Assembly: GCA_964591275.1 (NCBI GenBank)
Contig: CAZQAE010000100.1
Location: 1-15,364 of the forward strand
Length of the DNA: 15,364 bases
DNA from: G963674685 sp964591275
GTDB lineage: Bacteria; Lernaellota; Lernaellaia; JACKCT01
Reading direction: 5' to 3'
Below the pieces are notes generated by a model that did no database searches, had not been told where the DNA came from, and worked only from the letters and a program-made list of their open reading frames with translations. The position numbers were made by a program, and so were the translations under genes. Positions 7,760 to 14,066 of the stretch are shown piece by piece (the first letter of the stretch is position 1; every line of letters starts with the position of its first letter).

Positions 7760-9151
7760 ATGATGGAAAGCGATGGATCTACTGTAAATCAGCGTGACGA
7801 GGGGATCAGGAATGCGCTCAAAGAGGTCTTGGGGATGAGCGTCCCCAAGTACATATCCATTATTTATGGGCGCTCCCAGAAGGCCGCGCAGATTATGTTC
7901 AACCAGCCGGAGACGCGAAAAACCAAGGATGAAATGATGCTCGATGAGGTTTGGGATAACTGCCGTGACCATGATCGGCTTTCTGCCCACTTCGTCACGC
8001 ATATCCTTGGTTCTGATCGGGACGTTTTGCAAAATATCCAGACCACTATCGATTCGCGTTTTCAGGGCCTGGAAGCTGACAATACAATTAAAGGATTGTC
8101 CCGGCCCATGCTTTCGGACTATCCGGAAATCCGGCAACTTGAGATGATCAATGACAAATATTTCTACAATGCCGTGGATATGCAACAGGAGTGGAGCGTA
8201 GCCCGAAAAAAACAGGCTGAAGCGCAGGGGCGAACTTCGGTTCGCATTCCCTATACGATGGATCAGGTGAAAAGCGCCTTTATTATCGTCATCGACATGT
8301 GTCGCCTGATTATCGACCTGAAATCTACGGAGAACAAAGCCCGGGCCAGGGAATCCTTGGCCAGAGCCTACGCGCTGTCCGCGGCGGCGGCGATCCAGAT
8401 GGGTCGCTACGATCTTGTGGAAAGCAACCTTGGCGAATGGCGGGATCAATTCGAGCTTCATAAGGATGAAGCCATTCCAATGCGTGTGCGCAATCTTCTC
8501 GTGCAGAAAGAGCTTTGGCTGCTAAAGCGAAAAGGGGAGTATCAGCGCGGTTTGGAGATCGCCGAAAATCAATGGACGCATTGCGCGCTGGATGATGAAT
8601 CTCATCCGCTCTGGGTGGATTTGGAACCACTCGCCTGCGCCGGATTGGAGCTGGCCTCCATAAATCTGAGGGCTGCGAGCGGCGGCGAAAAGAAAACACC
8701 GGAAGATATGTTGCCAGTGCGCGAGGCCGTAAATCGCTGGCTGGATCGTTTTGATAAAGCGGCAGACAGGGCGGAGGAAATCGGTGAATACCTGCAGGGA
8801 GATCCGGAACTGGAAGCGATTCGAGAAAATGAAGAAATGCCTCATTTCAATACGATATGGAGTCGACTCATGAAAAAATTTGGTATTATTGCCGTTGTTG
8901 CGGCATTGTTTCTATCCACCGGGGCTTTCGCCATCTCGGAGTTTGGCCAGGTGGATAATGGCGTCGCCAAGGTGGAAGTCAATGCTATGCACCAGGCAAC
9001 GGATGCGCCGGCTCTCAATGTGACAAGCCACGATGTCATCGTCACCGCTGGCGCCAACCCCGGAAAATTGATATGGGATCTTTTCCGCGGTGTGTTCGAG
9101 TTTTTCAAAACGGGAAGCCCGTCAGGCAGCAATCCCAAGGACCTTTGCTAA
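7760..9151 (+). CDS. Unrecognised helical protein with late transmembrane segment / internal signal peptide
   Basis: Seen: 463 residues from ATG 7760 (GGAG at 7750-7753, 6 nt upstream; an in-frame GTG at 7748 lacks such a site). Residues 1-370 are charged, soluble and mostly helical. The segment around 190-300 has TPR-like helix pairs (ARESLARAYALSAAAAIQMG, then YQRGLEIAENQW). One hydrophobic segment spans about 374-392, directly after Met371-Lys-Lys, and is followed by 70 residues ending KDLC. I recognise no family. As one polypeptide, the large N-terminal part would be cytoplasmic and the tail extracytoplasmic. Odd: the junction reads exactly like a signal peptide with its own ribosome-binding site (see the entry at 8870). 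Either this is a single tail-region membrane protein, or two coding units lie in one open frame without a stop between them. It is probably transcribed alone, between the groESL terminator and a structured non-coding stretch. Confidence 0.75.
   Translation: MMESDGSTVNQRDEGIRNALKEVLGMSVPKYISIIYGRSQKAAQIMFNQPETRKTKDEMMLDEVWDNCRDHDRLSAHFVTHILGSDRDVLQNIQTTIDSRFQGLEADNTIKGLSRPMLSDYPEIRQLEMINDKYFYNAVDMQQEWSVARKKQAEAQGRTSVRIPYTMDQVKSAFIIVIDMCRLIIDLKSTENKARARESLARAYALSAAAAIQMGRYDLVESNLGEWRDQFELHKDEAIPMRVRNLLVQKELWLLKRKGEYQRGLEIAENQWTHCALDDESHPLWVDLEPLACAGLELASINLRAASGGEKKTPEDMLPVREAVNRWLDRFDKAADRAEEIGEYLQGDPELEAIRENEEMPHFNTIWSRLMKKFGIIAVVAALFLSTGAFAISEFGQVDNGVAKVEVNAMHQATDAPALNVTSHDVIVTAGANPGKLIWDLFRGVFEFFKTGSPSGSNPKDLC
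8870..9151 (+). CDS. Possible internal in-frame secreted protein (nested start)
   Basis: Seen: within the longer frame, ATG 8870 begins MKKFGIIAVVAALFLSTGAFA, a classical Sec signal peptide with a KK n-region, hydrophobic core and a plausible signal peptidase I site after GAFA. GGAG (8859-8862) lies 7 nt upstream, a good distance. The product would be 93 residues, about 73 after cleavage. The mature part has a beta-like Val/Ala-rich half, then a hydrophobic helix-like stretch (LIWDLFRGVFEFF) and a Ser/Gly-rich end with a terminal Cys. It is unrecognised. Inferred: it could be made by internal initiation, or it may be the remains of two formerly separate genes fused by loss of a stop. An alternative is that the segment is just the membrane anchor of the longer protein. 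Confidence 0.35.
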   Translation: MKKFGIIAVVAALFLSTGAFAISEFGQVDNGVAKVEVNAMHQATDAPALNVTSHDVIVTAGANPGKLIWDLFRGVFEFFKTGSPSGSNPKDLC

Positions 9152-9236
9152 GGCCTCATTTCCGAAGTGTTACATAAAATGCTTCGCTGACAGGCGCTCT
9201 TTTCATAAAAGGGTAATAGCCTCGAAGCATGAGGCC
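9152..9236. repeat. Imperfect inverted repeat downstream of the 7760 gene
   Basis: GGCCTCAT (9152-9159) pairs with ATGAGGCC (9229-9236). ATGCTTCG (9179-9186) pairs with CGAAGCAT (9223-9230), sharing the AT with the outer arm. AGGC (9192-9195) pairs with GCCT (9219-9222), and CTTTT-CAT-AAAAG (9199-9211) forms the tip. The 3' arm is nearly continuous and the 5' arm carries insertions. It starts directly after the TAA of the upstream gene, so it could be a 3' end structure, but there is no T-tract for intrinsic termination. Confidence 0.55.
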
Positions 9237-9312
9237 CTAATCATTGAATGCCAACAATATCCGTAATTTGCCTGGAAAAAGACGTCAAGAACCAGGTAAA
9301 ATGCGAAATATA

Positions 9313-9340
9313 TTGACGCAATGCCGTTGAAGGTGGTAAT
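9313..9340 (+). promoter_or_regulatory. Weak promoter candidate in the intergenic region
   Basis: TTGACG (9313-9318), 16-bp spacer, GGTAAT (9335-9340). The -35 is good and the -10 is 4/6. It would transcribe the short open frame at 9379 and the structured module at 9536-9605. Confidence 0.25.
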
Positions 9341-9378
9341 TCTTGTCTGGAAAGGGTCCTGATTGTTCAAGGAGATTA

Positions 9379-9423
9379 ATGGTCTTGCATGTCCTTCACA
9401 GCGTAAATTGTTTCGCTTGCTAA
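9379..9423 (+). CDS. Possible 14-residue peptide (leader-type short frame)
   Basis: AAGGAG (9369-9374) lies 4 nt before ATG 9379, which opens MVLHVLHSVNCFAC followed by TAA. The Shine-Dalgarno match and the promoter-like pair upstream are the only support. At this length chance occurrence is quite possible, and no attenuator is demonstrated downstream. Confidence 0.2.
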   Translation: MVLHVLHSVNCFAC

Positions 9424-9535
9424 GGAAGCAGCCGTTGTTTTCGTGGAATACATCGGGTGAATACAGATTCCGCCTCTCAAAATCCTGTCTCTAAAGTGCA
9501 ATCGGGATCCTTTCATTTCGTTATTGTGAGAGAAA

Positions 9536-9607
9536 AAGCCGAGTGTTGGGCAAGCACACGCACGGTTCGGAGGGGGAGGGGCCGTGGGGCTGTCCTCCCC
9601 CTGCCAT
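9536..9607 (+). ncRNA. Degenerate group II intron domain V/VI-like module
   Basis: Seen: AGCCG (9537-9541) pairs with CGGTT (9563-9567). The arm reads CACGCACGGTTC, the usual 3' arm of group II intron domain V, the AGC triad is present, and GCAA (9550-9553) is a GNRA-type loop. The element from 9536 to 9568 is 33 nt against the usual 34. Immediately 3', GG-AGGGGGAGG (9569-9579) pairs with CCTCCCCCT and CC (9594-9605), leaving one bulged nucleotide, G9603, where domain VI normally has the branch-point A; an inner GGCC/GGCT helix closes with GTGG. Known: domain V is the catalytic core and domain VI carries the branch point. Inferred: a decayed intron 3' end or mimic. No intron-encoded reverse transcriptase, 5' end or domains I-IV could be identified. 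The domain VI-like hairpin plus the ATTTT after it might also terminate transcription. Confidence 0.42.
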
Positions 9608-9664
9608 TTTGCGGATTTCCTGGACCAGGGTCTCTTTGAGCCTAAGCGTTAGAGCTGAAGGCCA

Positions 9665-9710
9665 GGCAGGAGAGGCCACTTGGGCATCATGGCTGGAAGC
9701 CTCTCCTACC
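9665..9710. repeat. Inverted repeat at the 3' end of the SUMF lipoprotein gene
   Basis: AGGAGAGGC (9668-9676) pairs with GCCTCTCCT (9699-9707). After a C/A mismatch, GG (9665-9666) pairs with CC (9709-9710). The loop can form an inner GCCA/TGGC pairing. It lies 11 nt beyond the stop of the minus-strand gene but has no T-run on either side, so an intrinsic terminator is doubtful. It might instead be a dispersed palindromic element or an RNA-stabilising 3' hairpin. Confidence 0.5.
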
Positions 9711-9720
9711 GCTAAAACAA

Positions 9721-12348
9721 TTAACTGGCTTCGCCCCATCGGCTTGGATCGAGAACGATGTCGCAATTGACCAGCGGCGCGCTCGTCTCGTTTCGGAGAG
9801 GCGAGTAGCAATACTCAAGGATGTAAACCATTTCCGGCAGGCGAATCGCCCTGCCGCCGCCGTCGATATTGCTGCTGGGCTTGTAGTCGCCGTAGTTGCC
9901 GTCGCCGATGGAGTCATCCCACAGATCCCAGAATGTCCAGGCCGCGTAGTGATCAACGGAAAGGGAGTATTGTTCCACGACCAGCCGCGCTTCTTCGTTG
10001 GTCAGCGGCAATCCGGTCGTGCCCGCAGCCAAAAGATAACCGGCGAAGTCGACATCCCACTCATCGTAATCGGTCCGTCCCTGATCATCATACATGATGT
10101 CGTCGGCGCGGTCCTTCAGACCGACCAGCAGATCGTAACCGATATCGTCTTGCCCGAGCATCAGCGCCACATGCGTCGCCGCGATGTGAAAATAGCGAAT
10201 GATTGCGGCGTTGAAATAGTGCCCCATGACCGCAACCACTTCGTAGAGGCTGCCGAATCCGCTGCCGCAATCCACATCCAACGGATTGTTATAAGCCATC
10301 AGCGCGGAAACGAGTTTGCTGGTGCATTCGGCATCGGGAACGATGATGTTGTATTGCTCATAACTCGCCAGGTCGGCGACGATATAATATTGGGGATCAA
10401 TGGCTTCATTGTAATTCAACGGCACATGCTGATTTCCCCAGGCGTCTTTTGTTCTGATGTACCAGCCTGAATCCGCGATGTCTTTGGCCTGAGCGTTTAA
10501 GTATTCCACGGCCTTGCCGGCCCATTCCCTTACGTCGGGGTCTGCGCCGTCTTGCGCCACGCGCATCAGCATCGGAAGGGTGCGCGTGATGTGCGGCATA
10601 TCGTCCTTGCTGCGCCAGCCTCGAATCCACACATTGCCCCAATAAGGATTATTCGGATTATGGACAGTGTGCCCGTTCCAGCTTTCAACCGGGTGCCGAA
10701 CCGGTTCATAGTCCACGCATGTTTCGCGGTCGCCTTCCTCCGTGTAACAATGGTTCACCGTGAAATGCGCCCTTGGCATAATGTCATGTTCGGGATCATT
10801 CTCATCCCAGTCCATCGAAAGAAACAGCGAAACAATGCCCTTGGAGTATGATTCCACAACGCGACCCAATGTCGGGTCGCCGCTGGCCAGGTAACCCGCC
10901 GCCGCGTTGTTGATGATTTTTCCCGATCGGATCATGATGTTGTCTGCGTTGCCTGTGTGCCGGAAGGTGACGACGCCGTTTTCTTTCACTGCGTCGGTGT
11001 CTTGCCACCAGAGCTTGTAATCGAACATGCCCGTGCTTTCATCGACGCCGTGCCCGTGCCACAGAACCCAATTGAAAAAATTCACTTCTTTGAAAAATCC
11101 GGTGATCTTCTGTGTGAAATCGTCGATTTCCTGCTGGGTCAGTTCAGTCCCCACTGCGTCGCGCGTAAAGGTGAAGGGCAATTCACTGGGCAAGTCACGT
11201 TGCGGAGCTTCCATATCGGTTCGCGCCGAACCCGACGTCGGAAACTGAAAATCGACTTTAAAGCCCTCGACTTCTTCGGGAGCCATTGTTCTCACAAGGC
11301 GAAAACCCACGTAACGAGAATGTTTGTTGGGAGAATGGCCCTGACGATATGCCGCGCGGCAGCGGGCGCCGCCATCGAAACGACAACTGCATCCGCGCGC
11401 CGCGTAGAAATATCCATCAGCAGGACCCGTCGGATTTGTTTCGTCGCCGTTATAATCTTTGGCGTATCGGTCCATGGTCCACTCACGCACGTTGCCCAGC
11501 ATATCGTAAAGACCCCAGGCGTTCGGCTCCTTTGTGCCGGCGATGTGCGTTCGCCGATCGGCGTTTCCGCAATACCAGGCAATGGCGTCCAAACTCGGGT
11601 CGAGAGGCGAACAGGCGTTGTTTTCTATGTCGCCGTTATAAGTGGAAGTTGTCGTACCGGCGCGGGCGGCATACTCAAATTCGGCCTCGGTGGGAATCCG
11701 GAATCCCTCACACTCGTATATGTTGTCGGCGTTAATCGTAACATCAGCCTCGAAGATGCCGCCGTTGTCTTTGCAGAAAGTCGTGGCGTCGCCTTCCGTC
11801 TGGAGTTCATCGTCGCAGATGATGTTTTCCAGCGTATAGCAGAGAGCCTTTCCGGCCAGCTCGGAAAACTTGTTGGCATAGGCCATGGCATCGAAAAGGC
11901 TCACCTGCTCAACGGGCCATTTCGGCGCGTAGGGAACGCTGAAGTGTGAGGGTTTGAATCCCATGACCTCGTCGAATTCGCTCTGTCGCACCTCCGTGGC
12001 CTTGACCTCGATGTGTTTCGTGAGCGTGACTTGGTGCTGCTGCTCATCCGCTTCCCTGCCGCGTTCGCCGACGGGACTTCCCATCATGAATGCGCCGGGT
12101 GGGACGTATTCAAAACCTTCTGTTGTTTCCGGTGAAATATCGTCATCCACGTCATCGTCGATATCATCATCCACATCGTCATCGACATCATCATCGACAT
12201 CATCGTTCACATCGTCATCCGCATCGTCATCCACGGGAGGAACGCTATCGTCGTTGTCATCGTCGTCATCATCTCCGCACGAAGCAACGAACACGCATAG
12301 CGTCAGAATCAGCAAAAGCAGGGTTGTCAGTTGAGCAAAGCCCTTCAT
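9721..12348 (-). CDS. Lipoprotein with SUMF1/FGE-like domain fused to large unrecognised C-terminal region
   Basis: Seen: 875 residues from ATG 12348 with GAGGA 7 nt upstream. The signal peptide ends VASC (Cys24), followed by GDDDDDD and an eight-unit XDDD linker to residue 70. A SUMF1/formylglycine-generating-enzyme-type domain spans about 78-354. Its hallmarks are VPPGAFMMGS (82-91), RIPTEAEFEYAARAG (217-231), WGLYDMLGNVREW (278-290) and VGFRLVR (347-353). In the usual RGGSW...CRSAYR block it reads RGCSCRFDGGARCRAAYR, with cysteines at 320, 322 and 330, so the catalytic Cys-x4-Cys pair of true FGE is not in its expected form. Residues 360-875 are Trp/Tyr/Asp-rich and mostly helical towards the end; I recognise no family. 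Known: many SUMF relatives are not sulfatase activators but oxidases, ergothioneine-type enzymes or glycan/protein-binding folds. Inferred: a surface or periplasmic lipoprotein with a non-canonical SUMF domain. No sulfatase gene lies nearby. Confidence 0.88.
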   Translation of the reverse strand: MKGFAQLTTLLLLILTLCVFVASCGDDDDDDNDDSVPPVDDDADDDVNDDVDDDVDDDVDDDIDDDVDDDISPETTEGFEYVPPGAFMMGSPVGERGREADEQQHQVTLTKHIEVKATEVRQSEFDEVMGFKPSHFSVPYAPKWPVEQVSLFDAMAYANKFSELAGKALCYTLENIICDDELQTEGDATTFCKDNGGIFEADVTINADNIYECEGFRIPTEAEFEYAARAGTTTSTYNGDIENNACSPLDPSLDAIAWYCGNADRRTHIAGTKEPNAWGLYDMLGNVREWTMDRYAKDYNGDETNPTGPADGYFYAARGCSCRFDGGARCRAAYRQGHSPNKHSRYVGFRLVRTMAPEEVEGFKVDFQFPTSGSARTDMEAPQRDLPSELPFTFTRDAVGTELTQQEIDDFTQKITGFFKEVNFFNWVLWHGHGVDESTGMFDYKLWWQDTDAVKENGVVTFRHTGNADNIMIRSGKIINNAAAGYLASGDPTLGRVVESYSKGIVSLFLSMDWDENDPEHDIMPRAHFTVNHCYTEEGDRETCVDYEPVRHPVESWNGHTVHNPNNPYWGNVWIRGWRSKDDMPHITRTLPMLMRVAQDGADPDVREWAGKAVEYLNAQAKDIADSGWYIRTKDAWGNQHVPLNYNEAIDPQYYIVADLASYEQYNIIVPDAECTSKLVSALMAYNNPLDVDCGSGFGSLYEVVAVMGHYFNAAIIRYFHIAATHVALMLGQDDIGYDLLVGLKDRADDIMYDDQGRTDYDEWDVDFAGYLLAAGTTGLPLTNEEARLVVEQYSLSVDHYAAWTFWDLWDDSIGDGNYGDYKPSSNIDGGGRAIRLPEMVYILEYCYSPLRNETSAPLVNCDIVLDPSRWGEAS
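12139..12234 (-). repeat. 12-bp tandem repeat encoding (V/A/I)-Asp-Asp-Asp linker
   Basis: Eight contiguous 12-bp units encode VDDD, ADDD, VNDD, VDDD, VDDD, VDDD, IDDD, VDDD (residues 39-70 of the SUMF lipoprotein). Codon choice within units varies. Copy-number change would keep the reading frame because the unit is 12 bp. Confidence 0.9.
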
Positions 12349-12396
12349 TGTATTTTCCTCCAATCGGGTGGTGAGCGAACGACTCAAGCTTACGAC

Positions 12397-12423
12397 ATTA
12401 TCAACATATCAGATCAAGCTCAA
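12397..12423 (-). promoter_or_regulatory. Weak promoter candidate for the SUMF lipoprotein gene
   Basis: On the minus strand, TTGAGC (12418-12423), a 15-bp spacer and GATAAT (12397-12402). The -10 is 5/6 and the -35 is 4/6, but the spacer is short. It lies about 50 bp before the ATG in the AT-rich divergent intergenic region. Confidence 0.25.
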
Positions 12424-12490
12424 GGAGCCACGAATTGCGCACCAAAAAAAATGGATCATATTTTTTGCGGAAAAATTTACAAACGAACCT

Positions 12491-12519
12491 TTTACTATCG
12501 GCAACTCTTGCGCTAGACT
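12491..12519 (+). promoter_or_regulatory. Promoter candidate for the pentapeptide/TPR gene
   Basis: TTTACT (12491-12496), 17-bp spacer, TAGACT (12514-12519); each hexamer matches 4/6 of sigma70 consensus. It lies about 75 bp upstream of the ATG, after an AT-rich stretch shared with the divergent gene. Confidence 0.35.
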
Positions 12520-12593
12520 ACGCCCAGACAGGGCAAAGCTATTTTTGAATGTTTAATGAATGAAAAGCAAGAGACAATAACCGAGGCGCCGTC

Positions 12594-14066
12594 ATGAATC
12601 GAAAGTCTATCGTCGCGGAGTTGCAAAAATCGAAATCCCTGAAACGATGGGATATTCGGGGTATAAACCTTTCCGACATCGACTTTTCGGGTGTGGATGC
12701 GACGGGGACGAGCTTTTCCGGCTGCGCGATGCGACACTGCCGCTTCGACGGGGCTGTCGTCAACGAGGCTGTTTTTGAAGGATGTCAACTCGACGGTGTA
12801 AGTTTCAAGGGCGCGACGCTGGAAGGCGCTGCCTTTAAGGGTTGCCGAGGACTTGACGACAAAGTCGCCCAAACTCTGACAAAATTCGGAGCGACCGTGA
12901 CCAGGCCCTCACGCAGCGTAGCTATGTTCGGCGTCATTGCCCTGGTGACGGTCGCAGTGTTTATTATCGCTATTTTCGTATATCGGGTGAATACGCAAAG
13001 CGACATCGAAACGCAAACTCAAAGTGCGTCGCCGACTTCGGCCATGGATGTGGACGCGGTTTTAGCCCGAGGAGTGAAGTCATTGGCGGGCAGAAACTTT
13101 GAAGAAGCTTTGCCGCTGCTCAAAGAGGCCGTTGAAAAATCTCCCGACAATCTGGACGCTCGGTTTCAACTGGCCCGCTGTCTCCTGGAAAAGGGCGAAT
13201 TTGCGGAAGCCCGCGGCCAGTTTGAAGCAATTCTGGCAAGAAATCCTCAGCAGGACATCGACGTTCCCGCGCGACAATTCCTGGCCGAATGCTACCAGCG
13301 GGAAGGCAAAGAGGACTCAGCCGATAAAGTTTATCAGGCTGTGAGCAGGCACTATGCGCAATCGCCGGAAATCGTCAGGGGCCTTGTGCTGAATCATGCG
13401 AATCTCAGATGGAAAACCGGCAAATTCCAAGGCGCTCTTGATCTGCTCAATGAGCTTCTTAAACTGGGCGACGACGAGCAGGACGCCGGCGTTTATCTTT
13501 TAATGGGACTTGTTCATAAGGACCAGGGCGCTATGGATAAAGCCGTAACATACTTTGAGAAAGTGGCCTGGGAATTTGACGTAAAATTAAGGCCGGTTCT
13601 CGACGCTCGCGTGCAGCTCGCACTGCAAGATATCAGGGAAGGCAAAAAGGACAAGGCTGTTGATTTTCTAAAAGACCTTCTTGGGCAAGGCGCTGACGAA
13701 GGGCAGATATTCAACGCGCTTTTCCAGGTTTATCAAAAGATGCCGGGCGACGGGTTAGATGAGCAAACCGGGATTTTTCTGGATACTCTGGCCAGGCTCT
13801 TTGCGGATTCGCCCAAACGCATGGCGACCCTGCACGTGGAGTACGGGAAAAACGCCATGGCAAAGAACCGGCTTAAAGAGGCGCTGACACACTTTGAAGC
13901 CGTTGTGGAACTGTCCAAGGATCCGGTGCAATCGGCATGGGCGTCGGAATCGATAGAAGAAATACTCCGAAGAGACTCGCAACGCCCAACGCCGACGCCG
14001 ACTGCGCCGACGCCGCCAATGCCCAATGAAGATTCACCGTCTGAAGAACCCTCAGAATTGCCCTGA
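12594..14066 (+). CDS. Pentapeptide-repeat / single transmembrane / TPR protein
   Basis: Seen: 490 residues from ATG 12594 with GAGG 7 nt upstream. Residues 20-86 carry pentapeptide-like repeats (LSDIDFSGVDATGTSFSG, CRFDGAVVNEAVFEGC, VSFKGATLEGAAFKGC), expected to form a short right-handed beta helix. A single hydrophobic helix spans about 109-130. Residues 150-460 are tetratricopeptide-type helix pairs, for example EEALPLLKEAVEKSPDNLDA and ARFQLARCLLEKGEFAEA, and the last 30 residues are Pro/Ser/Glu-rich. By the positive-inside pattern (Arg/Lys before the helix), the pentapeptide part is cytoplasmic and the TPR part periplasmic. Known: both repeat classes mediate protein contacts. Inferred: a transmembrane scaffold linking a cytoplasmic partner to an envelope complex; no enzymatic motif. 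The coding end overlaps the convergent minus-strand gene by 15 bp. Confidence 0.88.
   Translation: MNRKSIVAELQKSKSLKRWDIRGINLSDIDFSGVDATGTSFSGCAMRHCRFDGAVVNEAVFEGCQLDGVSFKGATLEGAAFKGCRGLDDKVAQTLTKFGATVTRPSRSVAMFGVIALVTVAVFIIAIFVYRVNTQSDIETQTQSASPTSAMDVDAVLARGVKSLAGRNFEEALPLLKEAVEKSPDNLDARFQLARCLLEKGEFAEARGQFEAILARNPQQDIDVPARQFLAECYQREGKEDSADKVYQAVSRHYAQSPEIVRGLVLNHANLRWKTGKFQGALDLLNELLKLGDDEQDAGVYLLMGLVHKDQGAMDKAVTYFEKVAWEFDVKLRPVLDARVQLALQDIREGKKDKAVDFLKDLLGQGADEGQIFNALFQVYQKMPGDGLDEQTGIFLDTLARLFADSPKRMATLHVEYGKNAMAKNRLKEALTHFEAVVELSKDPVQSAWASESIEEILRRDSQRPTPTPTAPTPPMPNEDSPSEEPSELP

Larger units (their letters stand above)
9152..9720. other. 569-bp intergenic region rich in secondary structure, no convincing gene
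   Basis: Between two convergent genes. Going left to right it holds an imperfect long dyad (9152-9236), a promoter-like pair with a 14-codon open frame (9313-9423), a domain V/VI-like RNA module (9536-9607) and another hairpin (9668-9707). Short open frames on either strand have no recognisable protein content. No reverse transcriptase, transposase or tRNA is visible. Confidence 0.7.

Noticed and set aside
9152..9236. Integron attC site
   Set aside because: The dyad lacks the GTTRRRY/RYYYAAC core boxes in the right positions, and there is no integrase or cassette array.
9152..9530. Remnant of an intron-encoded reverse transcriptase upstream of the domain V-like element
   Set aside because: None of the translations I could follow in this stretch shows RT or maturase motifs such as YADD.
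10957..11949. 330-codon plus-strand frame opposite the SUMF lipoprotein gene
   Set aside because: The minus strand here encodes unmistakable SUMF motifs; the plus-strand product has no recognisable content and is a by-product of codon bias.
9452..12997. Shared 13-mer ATCGGGTGAATAC near 9452 and 12984
   Set aside because: A repeat of this length is expected by chance in a window this size, and the flanks do not match.
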